Source of the DNA: Ningiella ruwaisensis
Lineage (GTDB): Bacteria > Pseudomonadota > Gammaproteobacteria > Enterobacterales > Alteromonadaceae
Assembly (NCBI RefSeq): GCF_004798935.1
Contig: NZ_RAHT01000003.1
Coordinates: forward strand, 62,001-126,000
Reading direction: 5' to 3'
DNA length: 64,000 nt
How positions within the stretch are numbered: the stretch's first letter is position 1; each line of letters starts with the position of its first letter. The notes under the pieces are model-generated. The model did not search any database, had not been told where the DNA came from, and saw only the letters and a list, made by a program, of their open reading frames with translations. Shown here piece after piece: positions 34,122 to 42,655 of the stretch. The translations under genes were made by a program, and so were the position numbers.

Positions 34122-35179
34122 TGAGCCCTTCTAATTTAGCCAGTTTATCGGCTCAGGCAAGTGCTGCCGCTCAGGCAAATCAATCGGTAACGGGACAGTT
34201 TTACTTTCCTAGCCAATTGCCATGGATAAGCGCCGAGCAGGAAAATGCGAGATTTTTCAAAATTTCTGCAGTGATTTTGATTATGACGCTCCTATTGGCG
34301 CTTTATGTAAGCTTTAAAGAGGTACCCGAATTGCCTCGCGCCCAGCAAGAAAAATTACCGCCGCAGCTTGCAAAAATAATACAGGCGAAAACACCGCCTC
34401 CTCCACCGCCACAACCCGAGCCAGAACCGATTGAGGAAGTGCTTCCTGAGCCTGAACCCGTTGAAATAGAAAAACCAGAGCCGGTGCTTGAAGCCATTGA
34501 GACGCCGCCCGATGAGCCTGTAGTTGTTCAAAAAGAAGAGCCTAAAATCAGCGAAGAAGAAAAGGTGAACAAAGCCCGGGAAACGGCAAAAAGCAAAGGC
34601 GTATTGGCATTTCAGGATCAGCTTGCAAGCATGCGTCAGCAAGCCAATCTTTCAAATCTGGCACAAACGAACTTGACCCAAGGTGGCGGCGAATCATCGC
34701 TTACACAGCGTAATGTTATTGCAGCACAAACGCTTGCAAGTAGCGGCGGGATTGAGACCAGTAATCTATCGAGTGATGTTGGTGCGGCGGGAGAGCTGGA
34801 AGGTCGTCGTAACACTGAGTTTGTTGCTGCAAGCGAGGGAGAAGCCGCACTTGCAACAAAACGCATTGAACGTGAGTCTCAGGTGATAGGCAGTCGGGAT
34901 TTGGACCAAATTCGCCAGACTTTGGACGCCAACAAAGGCGCAGTGTATTCACTTTATCGTCGAGCCTTAAGAGAAGATCCATCGATAGAGGGAAAACTTA
35001 CCGTTAAACTGGTCATTGCTCCGAATGGTTCGCTTACCGCAGTCACGCTAATTGACTCTGAGCTTGAGGCGCCAGAGCTGGTTGAAAAACTGCTTGCGCG
35101 GATCAGTCTCATTAATTTTGGTGCGCAAAACGTAACGCAAACCGAGCTGGAATACGCATTTAACTTTTTACCATTTTAG
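34121..35179 (+). CDS. TonB-like protein with AgmX/PglI-type C-terminal domain
   Basis: This 352-aa protein has one membrane helix (FKISAVILIMTLLLALYV, about 45-65), then a periplasm-spanning Pro/Glu-rich arm (TPPPPPPQPEPEPIEEVLPE, about 88-140), a Q/S/A-rich region, and a C-terminal domain (DQIRQTLDANKGAVYSLYRR ... GKLTVKLVIAPNGSLTAVTL ... YAFNFLPF). The last part follows the AgmX/PglI C-terminal pattern (helix, 'G.v.v.f.I...G.v', final strand) rather than classical TonB. AgmX/PglI (GltJ-type) proteins belong to the myxobacterial gliding machinery. It is the last gene of the operon. It probably transmits motor energy across the periplasm to the TPR/barrel components. Confidence 0.87.
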   Translation: MSPSNLASLSAQASAAAQANQSVTGQFYFPSQLPWISAEQENARFFKISAVILIMTLLLALYVSFKEVPELPRAQQEKLPPQLAKIIQAKTPPPPPPQPEPEPIEEVLPEPEPVEIEKPEPVLEAIETPPDEPVVVQKEEPKISEEEKVNKARETAKSKGVLAFQDQLASMRQQANLSNLAQTNLTQGGGESSLTQRNVIAAQTLASSGGIETSNLSSDVGAAGELEGRRNTEFVAASEGEAALATKRIERESQVIGSRDLDQIRQTLDANKGAVYSLYRRALREDPSIEGKLTVKLVIAPNGSLTAVTLIDSELEAPELVEKLLARISLINFGAQNVTQTELEYAFNFLPF

Positions 35180-35211
35180 CTCACTGGTTGCGCCAATTCC
35201 GCCAGGGTCGA

Positions 35212-35237
35212 CGAGGCTATGAAAACTTGTAGCCTCG
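35212..35237. terminator. Hairpin after the TonB-like gene
   Basis: CGAGGCTA and TAGCCTCG form an 8-bp perfect stem with a 10-nt loop, 33 bp after the stop codon, between converging genes. No long T-run follows, so it may act as a weak or Rho-assisted bidirectional terminator. Confidence 0.5.
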
Positions 35238-35301
35238 CGCCACGGCCCGCTGCACCGTTCTTTCTAATACAAACATTCAAGCTTTTAGGGAGCAGTAAAC
35301 G

Positions 35302-36105
35302 CTAAAGCGACAACTGATAAGCACAAATCCCTACCGCATTGGCAAGGTTGAGTGAATCGATGGCACCGCTTCCATTTATAGTAAAGGCATGTGAGTCAAA
35401 TGCAGAAAGCGTCTCTTTTGGAATACCGCGCGCCTCATTGCCAAACAAATAACAATCATAATTGGCAAACTGTGGACTATTAACGGGTGAGCCTTCGAGA
35501 TCCAAATAGGCAAAACGCTTGAAGCGATGAGCGAGCGCATCAAGTGCAACATCAAGCTCAATAGGTAAGTGGAAAATTGCTCCCATACTCGCGCGAACAA
35601 CTTTTGAATTAAAGGGGTCGACACTATTGGGGCTGAGCAATAAACGGAAATTGCCAAACCAGGCCAGATTGCGAATGATGGTGCCCAAATTTCCCGGGTC
35701 TTGCACTTCATGCAGATAAATACAGCGCTCACCTTTGCTTTTTGTGCCAGTACTTGTAAGGGGATGGGTGAGAGGAGGCGGCAAGGGAACACAGGCGACC
35801 ATGCCCTGTGGCGATTTGGTATCGCTCAGTTGACGCATTTGTTTTTCGCTTATTACTTGATGCTGAAAATCAGCACCTAGCGCTTCTGCCCATGCCAGAT
35901 GTTGCTCAGTGATATATAGCGTGATGGCTTTTGCATTTGGCTTGTTATCTGGCTTTTTATCTAAGTTTTTATCTAATTTAAGACTCGGATGATTTTTATA
36001 CGCCTTATGTAATTCAAGGATCAGGTGTTCGCCTTCCACCAAATAATGCGCGAATTGCGCTCGGTACTTTTTTTGATGTAATTTCTTAACATCATCAAAC
36101 TTCAT
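35302..36105 (-). CDS. TrmH/SpoU-family RNA 2'-O-methyltransferase
   Basis: This protein is 267 aa from the start MKFDDVKKLHQKKYRAQFAH, chosen because AGGTG precedes it and the family starts this way; an upstream extension is rejected. It has an N-terminal substrate-binding part (FLVEGEHLILEL-like; here HYLVEGEHLILELHKAY) and the C-terminal SPOUT knot motifs LHEVQDPGNLGTIIRNLAWFG, NSKVVRASMGAIFHLPI, YLFGNEARGIP and SLNLANAVGICAYQ. These bind SAM in the deep trefoil knot and methylate ribose of rRNA or tRNA. The exact target is not determinable. It is divergent from rlmE, 95 bp away. Confidence 0.92.
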   Translation of the reverse strand: MKFDDVKKLHQKKYRAQFAHYLVEGEHLILELHKAYKNHPSLKLDKNLDKKPDNKPNAKAITLYITEQHLAWAEALGADFQHQVISEKQMRQLSDTKSPQGMVACVPLPPPLTHPLTSTGTKSKGERCIYLHEVQDPGNLGTIIRNLAWFGNFRLLLSPNSVDPFNSKVVRASMGAIFHLPIELDVALDALAHRFKRFAYLDLEGSPVNSPQFANYDCYLFGNEARGIPKETLSAFDSHAFTINGSGAIDSLNLANAVGICAYQLSL

Positions 36106-36200
36106 AAGTGGACACCTATAGCGGGCTTTGGTTTTTGCAATTAAAGGGCATAAGTCTATAATACTCGCCGTTTTAACGAAACCGATACCCGACACATTTC

Positions 36201-36821
36201 ATGGCCCGATCAAAAACCAGCAAAAAGTGGATGGAAGAACATGTAAACGATCCGTATGTGAAAAAAGCACAAATGGACGGCTATCGTTCTCGGGCAAGTT
36301 ATAAGCTCATTGAGATTAACGAGAAAGATAAACTGTTTCGCGCAGGAAGCGTGGTGATGGACCTTGGCAGTGCACCGGGTGGTTGGTCACAAATTGTTGC
36401 GCCGGTGGTAGGCGACTCGGGTCGAGTTATTGCATCGGACATATTGCCAATGGACTCCATTATTGGTGTGGATTTTGTGCAAGGTGACTTCACCGAAGAA
36501 GCGGTTTATGACGAGATTTTGCGCGTGCTCAATTGTGATGCCGTAGATACCGTCATTTCAGACATGGCACCAAATTTAAGCGGCGTGAAAAGCACCGATC
36601 AATATTCATCGATGTATTTGGTTGAGTTGGCACTGGATATGGCGCGCAATGTGTTAAAACCCGGTGGTAGCTTTTGTGCAAAAGTGTTTCAGGGAGTTGG
36701 CTACGATGAGTATGTAAAAGAAGTGCGTAGCGCCTTTAAGCAAGTACTTATCCGTAAACCGGCTGCATCAAGACCACGCTCTCGCGAGGTGTATATTGTG
36801 GCTAAGGGCTTTAGAGCGTAG
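36201..36821 (+). CDS. rlmE: 23S rRNA (uridine2552-2'-O)-methyltransferase
   Basis: This 206-aa protein is a full-length RlmE/FtsJ/RrmJ. It has the opening [20 protein letters not shown], the SAM motif [11 protein letters not shown] (54-64), the catalytic Lys near residue 35 (RASYKLIEI), Asp in [10 protein letters not shown] (about 121-130), Lys in [11 protein letters not shown] and the closing [15 protein letters not shown]. It methylates U2552 in the A-loop of 23S rRNA late in large-subunit assembly. In many gammaproteobacteria ftsH follows; here it does not, which is a rearranged context. Confidence 0.97.
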   Translation: MARSKTSKKWMEEHVNDPYVKKAQMDGYRSRASYKLIEINEKDKLFRAGSVVMDLGSAPGGWSQIVAPVVGDSGRVIASDILPMDSIIGVDFVQGDFTEEAVYDEILRVLNCDAVDTVISDMAPNLSGVKSTDQYSSMYLVELALDMARNVLKPGGSFCAKVFQGVGYDEYVKEVRSAFKQVLIRKPAASRPRSREVYIVAKGFRA

Positions 36822-37072
36822 TTAAGGGCACGTTTATCAAGCTCACGTTTAACATAATTGAGTTCGTATTTACCGTGCTTGGCTAGGTTTACAAGCATCG
36901 CTTAGCGGGTAGTAAGTAAGGTTCTTTAATTGACCCTATTGCTTTTTTTAAGCCTAAGGTTATAGTGTTTAGCAGGCAAGGATGTCGAGAAACACTCAAC
37001 TCTTTTAAGCAGTCTTTAAGCAGTCCTTTTGCAAAAAGTCTCTTCTCCTCGCTGTATTATTTCAATCACTAG

Positions 37073-37084
37073 GAGAGCGCTCTC
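37073..37084 (+). promoter_or_regulatory. Palindrome overlapping the ribosome binding site of the csgG-like gene
   Basis: The 12-bp perfect palindrome GAGAGCGCTCTC ends one base before the ATG and overlaps the Shine-Dalgarno AGGAG. It may be a protein-binding site, or a weak local hairpin limiting initiation. Confidence 0.45.
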
Positions 37085-37798
37085 ATGCATACTCAATCTT
37101 ACGGAAAAATCTTGGTAATAGCATTACTGAGTATATTAATTGGCGCGTGCGCAAGCACTTCATCAAAAGTCGTAGAAACGCCTAAAGTGGAAACATATAA
37201 CACCACATATAATGGGCCTAAAAATAAGCTAGCGGTGGGTAAATTTGTCAATCGATCAAGCTTTCAAAACGGCATTTTTTCTACTGGCGTCGACAGACTT
37301 GGAAATCAGGCAAAAACTACCCTGATGTCTCATCTGCAGCAGACTAACAGATTTACGGTTCTAGACCGTGACAACATGGAAATGCTGGCAGTTGAATCCG
37401 CGATTAACAACGCTTCTCAAAACTTATCAGGCGCCAAATATGTTGTTACAGGCGACGTAACTGAATTTGGACGAAAAGATGTGGGCGACAAACAGTTATT
37501 TGGTTTGCTTGGCAAAGGCAAATCACAAATTGCCTACGCAAAAGTGACGATTAACATTGTAGATGTTAACACTTCAGAAATGGTGTACACGTCAAGCGGC
37601 GCTGGAGAGTACAGCCTGAGTGAAAGAGAAGTGATAGGCTTTGGCAGTACCGCTGGCTATGATTCTACATTAAACGGAAAGGTGCTTGATTTAGCCATTA
37701 GAGAAGCGGTGAATAATCTGGTTGAAGGACTTGAATCCGGAGCATGGAGTGTTCAACCAGAGCTTAATACGACCAAGCCGCAAGTGTGGAGTATTTAA
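37085..37798 (+). CDS. CsgG-family lipoprotein
   Basis: This 237-aa protein has a lipobox (LLSILIGACAS; Cys 23) and CsgG/HfaB-like core: NKLAVGKFVNRSSFQ, GNQAKTTLMSHLQQTNRFTVLDRDNM and AKYVVTGDVTEFGRK. In curli systems CsgG is an outer-membrane secretion channel, but many CsgG-like lipoproteins occur in the CsgG-DUF4810-DUF799 trio, as here, where the role is unknown. No curli genes are nearby. It is the first gene of a three-gene operon; 3 bp separate it from the next. Confidence 0.88.
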   Translation: MHTQSYGKILVIALLSILIGACASTSSKVVETPKVETYNTTYNGPKNKLAVGKFVNRSSFQNGIFSTGVDRLGNQAKTTLMSHLQQTNRFTVLDRDNMEMLAVESAINNASQNLSGAKYVVTGDVTEFGRKDVGDKQLFGLLGKGKSQIAYAKVTINIVDVNTSEMVYTSSGAGEYSLSEREVIGFGSTAGYDSTLNGKVLDLAIREAVNNLVEGLESGAWSVQPELNTTKPQVWSI

Positions 37799-37801
37799 AT
37801 A

Positions 37802-38155
37802 ATGAAGCAGTATCAGTTCACAACCACTTTTTGGTTGATAACGATTTTTTTCATTCTGACTGGGTGTAAAACTACCGAACCACTTTACTATTATGGTAGC
37901 TATCAACAAGCAGTATATAGCTACTTTAAGACTGATAATCTAACTAGAGCAGAACAAATACAGCAGTTAGAACTCACTATACAAGAAGCAGGAGACCGTC
38001 CAGTGCCGCCGGGCCTCCATGCCCATCTAGGTATGTTATACATAGAAGCCGGAGATGCTGATTTGGGACTCTCTCATCTACAAACTGAAAAAGAACTTTT
38101 TCCTGAATCAGCCGCTTACATCGACTTTCTATTAAGACAAAGGGAAGGTGTCTAA
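37802..38155 (+). CDS. DUF4810 lipoprotein
   Basis: This 117-aa protein has the lipobox IFFILTGCKT and the hallmark LYYYGSYQQAVYSYFK followed by VPPGLHAHLGMLYIEAGD, which defines DUF4810. The second half looks TPR-like (LGMLYIEAGDADLGLSHLQTEK). It is the middle gene of the CsgG/DUF4810/DUF799 trio and is likely an outer-membrane subunit of the same complex. Confidence 0.9.
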   Translation: MKQYQFTTTFWLITIFFILTGCKTTEPLYYYGSYQQAVYSYFKTDNLTRAEQIQQLELTIQEAGDRPVPPGLHAHLGMLYIEAGDADLGLSHLQTEKELFPESAAYIDFLLRQREGV

Positions 38156-38156
38156 T

Positions 38157-38837
38157 ATGACTCAAATCACAAAATATTGGTTGGTGCTTACTAGTCTTGT
38201 TTTGTTAAGTGCCTGTGTGAGTTCGCCGCCAGCACATGATTACAGCAAATTTAGAAACGCTGATCCACATTCCATTTTGATTATGCCACCCATCAACAAT
38301 AGCAATGAGGTAATAGCACCTTATGCGGTAATGGCTCAGTTGGTTCCGCCCATCGCGGAGTCAGGTTTTTATGTTTATCCTGTTGCACTTGTTGATCAAA
38401 CTTTCAAAAATAACGGAGTGACAGTAGCAAATGACGCTCACGGAATTCCGATTGAAAAACTGAGAGAAATTTTTGGTGCGGATGCCGCTCTTTATACTAC
38501 CATAAGTGAATTTGGCACCAGTTATGTCATTGTGTCGAGTGAAACAGCAGTTACCATCTCAGCTCAATTAGTCGACCTTCGAACGGGAGAAGTTCTTTGG
38601 GCCGACGTAGCCAGAGCGTCCAGCGCAGAGCAGCAGGGCAATAGCGGTGGTGGTTTAGTTGGTATGCTCGTGGAAGCGGCGATGACTCAAATCATTGAAA
38701 CGGTTACCGATCGCGGTTTTGATATATCAGCCATTGCTTCAAATCGATTATTACACTCAGATGGATACAATGGATTGCTTCATGGACCTCGCTCGTTCAA
38801 ATATGGTCAACCTGCCACAAGCGAGAAAAAACAATAA
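38157..38837 (+). CDS. DUF799 (GNA1162-type) lipoprotein
   Basis: This protein is 226 aa from ATG 38157, one base after the upstream stop, with GGAAGG at proper spacing; the GTG at 38148 lies too close to that site. It has lipobox LVLLSACVSS and the family blocks DPHSILIMPPINNSNEV, DAALYTTISEFGTSY and SAQLVDLRTGEVLWADVA. It resembles GNA1162, whose fold is TolB-N/CsgG-like, so the first and third genes are probably related in structure. The trio likely assembles in the outer membrane. Confidence 0.9.
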   Translation: MTQITKYWLVLTSLVLLSACVSSPPAHDYSKFRNADPHSILIMPPINNSNEVIAPYAVMAQLVPPIAESGFYVYPVALVDQTFKNNGVTVANDAHGIPIEKLREIFGADAALYTTISEFGTSYVIVSSETAVTISAQLVDLRTGEVLWADVARASSAEQQGNSGGGLVGMLVEAAMTQIIETVTDRGFDISAIASNRLLHSDGYNGLLHGPRSFKYGQPATSEKKQ

Positions 38838-38850
38838 CCTAAGGTCCTAT

Positions 38851-38880
38851 AAAGGTGTTCCCTTCCAAGGGAATACCTTT
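38851..38880. terminator. Bidirectional terminator
   Basis: AAAGGTGTTCCCTT pairs with AAGGGAATACCTTT (13 of 14 positions) around a 2-nt centre. T-rich sequence follows on the plus strand and A-rich sequence precedes it. It lies between the DUF799 gene and the convergent ferredoxin gene and fits rho-independent termination for both. Confidence 0.8.
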
Positions 38881-38882
38881 AT

Positions 38883-39206
38883 TTACTTTTCTAAAAGAGG
38901 GAGTTTATTGGGGACGCCGTTCCATTCGTCAGCATCCGCAGGCGGAGCTTTTAATGCATTGATATTTGGCCACTGCTGAGAAAGTTCCTCATTTATTTTA
39001 AGGTAGTGCTTTTGCTCATCGGGCAGTTCTGTGTCTTGAAATATTGCGTCAGCCGGACATTCAGGTACGCACAAAGCGCAATCAATACAGATGTCTGGGT
39101 CAATGACCAAAAAGTTCGGGCCTTCAAAAAATGCATCCACAGGGCATACTGCAACACAATCGGTGTATTTACACTTTATACAATTGTCGGTCACCACAAA
39201 GGTCAT
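38883..39206 (-). CDS. fdxA: Seven-iron ferredoxin
   Basis: This 107-aa protein starts [20 protein letters not shown]. The cysteines [14 protein letters not shown] and [12 protein letters not shown] ligate a [3Fe-4S] and a [4Fe-4S] cluster in FdxA, and the C-terminal extension ([16 protein letters not shown]) is typical of the Azotobacter FdI type. It serves as a low-potential electron carrier; the partner is unknown. Confidence 0.95.
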   Translation of the reverse strand: MTFVVTDNCIKCKYTDCVAVCPVDAFFEGPNFLVIDPDICIDCALCVPECPADAIFQDTELPDEQKHYLKINEELSQQWPNINALKAPPADADEWNGVPNKLPLLEK

Positions 39207-39437
39207 GCTAAGTACCTAAATAAATTGTACCTAAATAAATTCATCGCGCTAAATGTGCCAAGTTGAATGGGTTGCGAAAAGCTCATCGCGCAAGTGTAAT
39301 TGAGCAATGTAAAAACGCAAGCACGTGTTGCTGCGCTGGCTATTAAATACTGCTTTTATGATTTACACTACGCGCGCTAGCCACAAGACAGCACAAAAAT
39401 ATATCAAAGCCTTCCAGCCTTTAACGAGTACACATCG

Positions 39438-41057
39438 ATGTTGCGTTTAACTGATATAAAACTAGCCCTTGATCATGAGCAAAACGCACTTGGACAAGCG
39501 GTTTTAAGCAAGCTGAAAATTGACGAGCGGGAACTCTTGTCTTTTAACGTTTTCAGGCGCGGTTATGACGCACGAAACAAAAAAAACATACAGCTTATTT
39601 ACACGCTCGACGTAGCACTTAAAAACCAGCAAAGCGTGCTTGATGCCTTTGTAAACGACCCAAGCGTGCGCGTCACTCCAGATATGGAATATAAATTTGT
39701 CGCACAAGCCCCAAAAAACTTGCGGCATAGACCAGTTGTGGTTGGCCTTGGTCCCTGCGGTTTGTTTGCGGCTTTAATTTTAGCGCAAATGGGCTTTAAA
39801 CCGATTGTGCTTGAGCGCGGTAAAGCGGTAAGAGAGCGCACCAAAGATACGTTTGGTTTTTGGCGCAAACAGCCTTTAAATCCAGAGTCAAATGTGCAAT
39901 TTGGTGAAGGTGGTGCCGGAACCTTTTCAGACGGAAAGCTCTATAGCCAAGTCAAAGATCCAAAACACTACGGACGCAAAGTGCTACATGAATTTGTTAT
40001 AGCTGGTGCGCCAGAAGAAATCATGTATGTTAGCAAGCCACATATCGGGACCTTTAAACTCGTTAATATGGTAGAGAAAATGCGTCAACAGATCCTGTCT
40101 TTAGGGGGCGAGATCCGTTTTAGTACCCGCGTGGAAAAACTGGATTTAGAGAAAACAGATGGTGGTTTCAAAATTAAAGGCTTGTATCTTTCTAATGACG
40201 ACTACCTAGCGTGTAATCAGGTTATTTTGGCTGTAGGCCATAGCGCACGAGATACTTTTGAAGCGCTTCACGCACAAGGGGTTTATATTGAGGCTAAGCC
40301 TTTTTCGATTGGCTTTCGAATAGAACACGAGCAAAGCATGATAGACCAATGCCGCTTTGGCGATAATGCTGGCAACCCCATTTTAGGCGCGGCAGATTAC
40401 AAGCTTGTTCACCATTGCAAGAGCGGCCGCAGTGTTTACAGCTTTTGTATGTGCCCGGGTGGCACCGTGGTGGCGGCTGCATCTGAACCGGGGCGAGTGG
40501 TTACTAACGGTATGAGTCAGTATTCTCGACACGAACGTAATGCAAACAGCGCAATCGTTGTGGGAATTGAGCCAGAACAGGACTATCCGGGTCACCCGCT
40601 TGCGGGTATCGCTCTGCAACGTCAATTAGAGGAACTGGCGTTTAAAGCAGGCGGTGAAAATTATTTCGCGCCAGCGCAGTTAATCGGCGATTTTCTAAGC
40701 GGCACGCCAAGCGCAGAGCTAGGCGATGTAAAGCCCTCCTATACTCCGGGTATCACACTCACAGACTTAAGCACCATTGTTCCGGATTACGTGACCGAAG
40801 CGATCCGCGAGGCGATCCCTGCATTTGATCGACAAATAAGCGGTTTTGCCAAGAAAGACGGCTTGCTAACAGGGCTTGAAACGCGTACTTCGTCGCCCAT
40901 CTGTATCAAGCGCGACAAGAGCTATCAAAGTGTGAACGTGAAAGGCTTGTACCCCGCTGGCGAGGGCGCAGGCTATGCCGGCGGCATTTGGTCAGCCGGA
41001 ATAGATGGTATTCGCGTCGCAGAGGCGGTGGCATTGGCTACCACGGCATCTGAGTAG
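39438..41057 (+). CDS. FAD-dependent dehydrogenase (COG2509)
   Basis: This 539-aa protein has an N-terminal small domain (residues 1-90, with FNVFRRGYDARNKKNIQLIY) and then a Rossmann FAD motif VVGLGPCGLFAALILAQMG (about 101-119), ERGKAVRERT, VQFGEGGAGTFSDGKL and the closing GEGAGYAGGIWSAGIDGIRVAEA. These are family hallmarks of the COG2509 uncharacterised dehydrogenases. The substrate is not known. It has no signal peptide and is monocistronic, followed by the tandem-repeat block. Confidence 0.93.
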   Translation: MLRLTDIKLALDHEQNALGQAVLSKLKIDERELLSFNVFRRGYDARNKKNIQLIYTLDVALKNQQSVLDAFVNDPSVRVTPDMEYKFVAQAPKNLRHRPVVVGLGPCGLFAALILAQMGFKPIVLERGKAVRERTKDTFGFWRKQPLNPESNVQFGEGGAGTFSDGKLYSQVKDPKHYGRKVLHEFVIAGAPEEIMYVSKPHIGTFKLVNMVEKMRQQILSLGGEIRFSTRVEKLDLEKTDGGFKIKGLYLSNDDYLACNQVILAVGHSARDTFEALHAQGVYIEAKPFSIGFRIEHEQSMIDQCRFGDNAGNPILGAADYKLVHHCKSGRSVYSFCMCPGGTVVAAASEPGRVVTNGMSQYSRHERNANSAIVVGIEPEQDYPGHPLAGIALQRQLEELAFKAGGENYFAPAQLIGDFLSGTPSAELGDVKPSYTPGITLTDLSTIVPDYVTEAIREAIPAFDRQISGFAKKDGLLTGLETRTSSPICIKRDKSYQSVNVKGLYPAGEGAGYAGGIWSAGIDGIRVAEAVALATTASE

Positions 41058-41075
41058 TTGTTCGATTAAGAAATA

Positions 41076-41473
41076 TCCGTCTTCTCGCATTTGATGCGAG
41101 AACTCCGTGGACATCAGCAGATCCTTGCTTTCGCAAGGATGACGGAGAGGGTCACAAGGATGACGGAGAACCCGTCATCTCGCACTTGATGCGAGAACTC
41201 CATGGGCCTCAGCAGATCCTTGCTTTCGCAAGGATGACGGAGAGGGTCGCAAGGATGACGGAGAACCCGTCATCTCGCACTTGATGCGAGAACTCCATGG
41301 GCCTCAGCAGATCCTTGCTTTCGCAAGGATGACGGAGAGGGTCGCAAGGATGACGGAGAACCCGTCATCTCGCACTTGATGCGAGAACTCCATGGGCCTC
41401 AGCAGATCCTTGCTTTCGCAAGGATGACGGAGAGGGTCACAAGGATGACGGAATGGTCTCAAGGATGACGGAG
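41076..41473. repeat. Four tandem 95-bp repeats with internal hairpins
   Basis: Four units start at 41076, 41171, 41266 and 41361. Copies 2 and 3 are identical by eye; copies 1 and 4 differ at a few positions, and a partial fifth tail ends near 41473. Each unit has CCGTCAT and ATGACGG as outer inverted ends, an inner hairpin CTCGCA-cttga-TGCGAG and a second hairpin ATCCTTGC-tttc-GCAAGGAT. This matches the style of dispersed intergenic palindromic repeats. The array fills the space between a plus-strand gene end and the convergent YlqF gene. It may act as terminator, nucleoid-binding or folding element; the copy number could vary between strains. Confidence 0.93.
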
Positions 41474-41485
41474 TAAATTCATAAA

Positions 41486-42490
41486 TTAAGAACGATTTTT
41501 TTTCATTCGTAGACTTTGCTCCTCGCGCTTTTTAGTGCGAATGGCTTTGCGATCATGCTTATCAGGAGTCAAAGAGCCTTCTTTAAATCGTTGTTTGCGT
41601 TTCGCTTTGTCTGCGGCTTTTTTCTCGGCGGCCGCTTTTATTTCCAATTTTTCTTGCGCTATCATTTCTGGGGTTTCCAGGCTAATCCTTCCCAATTTTC
41701 CAGCCTGTAGCTCTTTTAACAATACTTCACATATTTTATGTAAATTGACTCGACCGCCACTCATAATCGCGCCTCGTTTTTTTGCAGCGGCTTCTAAAAA
41801 TTCGATTTCGGTGTCTGGAATACTATCTAGCATGTAACGGGCTTTCATTAACTCAGGATAGGCTTTAATCAAATAATCCGCCGCAAAAAATCCAACATCA
41901 TCAAATTCCATGGCTGTATTTTTAACCGCACCTGACGCTGCTAAACGGTAGATTGAATGCGGATTTTCCAATTTTGGCCATAGCACTCCGGGGGTGTCAT
42001 GCAAGGCAATTCCGTTGTCCAACTTGATGCGTTGCTGAGACTTGGTAACCGCTGGTTCATTGCCTGTTTTGGCAATAATGCGACCTGCCAGTATATTTAT
42101 TAGCGTCGACTTTCCTACATTGGGAATACCCGTGATCATGGCATTGACGGTTTTGATCGATGACGTTTGTTTTTCGCAGATATTTCTCACTGCAGCCAGG
42201 ATCTTTTTACTTTCACCTGGTTTATCACTCGATGCCGTTATCGTTGTGATACCGCGTTCTTGTTCCAGACTCGCTTGCCATTTTGCGGTGATTTCCGGGT
42301 CGGCGAGATCGAATTTATTGAGTATTTTCAGACAGGGTTTATCGCCTCGGATTTTGGCAATTTCAGGGTTTTCACTCGAATAGGGAATACGCGCATCGAG
42401 AACCTCTATCAATATGTCGACCTGATTTAGCGACTCTTTTATTTCTTTGAGGGCTTTGTGCATATGCCCGGGGAACCACTGTAAGGCCAC
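41486..42490 (-). CDS. ylqF: Ribosome biogenesis GTPase YlqF/RbgA
   Basis: This protein is 334 aa. I chose GTG at 42490 (VALQWFPGHMHKALKEIKE) because the family starts that way and AGGTG lies six bases upstream; a GTG three codons earlier is the alternative. The GTPase motifs are circularly permuted: NKFD (G4) first, then GIPNVGKSTLIN (G1) and DTPGVLWP (G3). The C-terminus is very basic (KQRFKEGSLTPDKHDRKAIR), which suits rRNA contact. It assists maturation of the 50S subunit. Confidence 0.95.
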   Translation of the reverse strand: MALQWFPGHMHKALKEIKESLNQVDILIEVLDARIPYSSENPEIAKIRGDKPCLKILNKFDLADPEITAKWQASLEQERGITTITASSDKPGESKKILAAVRNICEKQTSSIKTVNAMITGIPNVGKSTLINILAGRIIAKTGNEPAVTKSQQRIKLDNGIALHDTPGVLWPKLENPHSIYRLAASGAVKNTAMEFDDVGFFAADYLIKAYPELMKARYMLDSIPDTEIEFLEAAAKKRGAIMSGGRVNLHKICEVLLKELQAGKLGRISLETPEMIAQEKLEIKAAAEKKAADKAKRKQRFKEGSLTPDKHDRKAIRTKKREEQSLRMKKNRS

Positions 42491-42655
42491 GCTTTTCACC
42501 TATTAAAAATTGAACTGGGGCTATTTTACTGTATTTAAGGCAATTAGTTTAAATTTCTTAAACTTACATTTGGCTTTTACTGTGATTTTTGCTAGCGGAG
42601 CGCTTATTGAACATTAAGCATTTAACTTTTTACTGTTTTAGCTTAGCATCAAATC

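Noticed and set aside
41076-41473. Possible CRISPR array
   Set aside because: The 95-bp period has no unique spacers: the whole unit is repeated, and there are no cas genes in the window.
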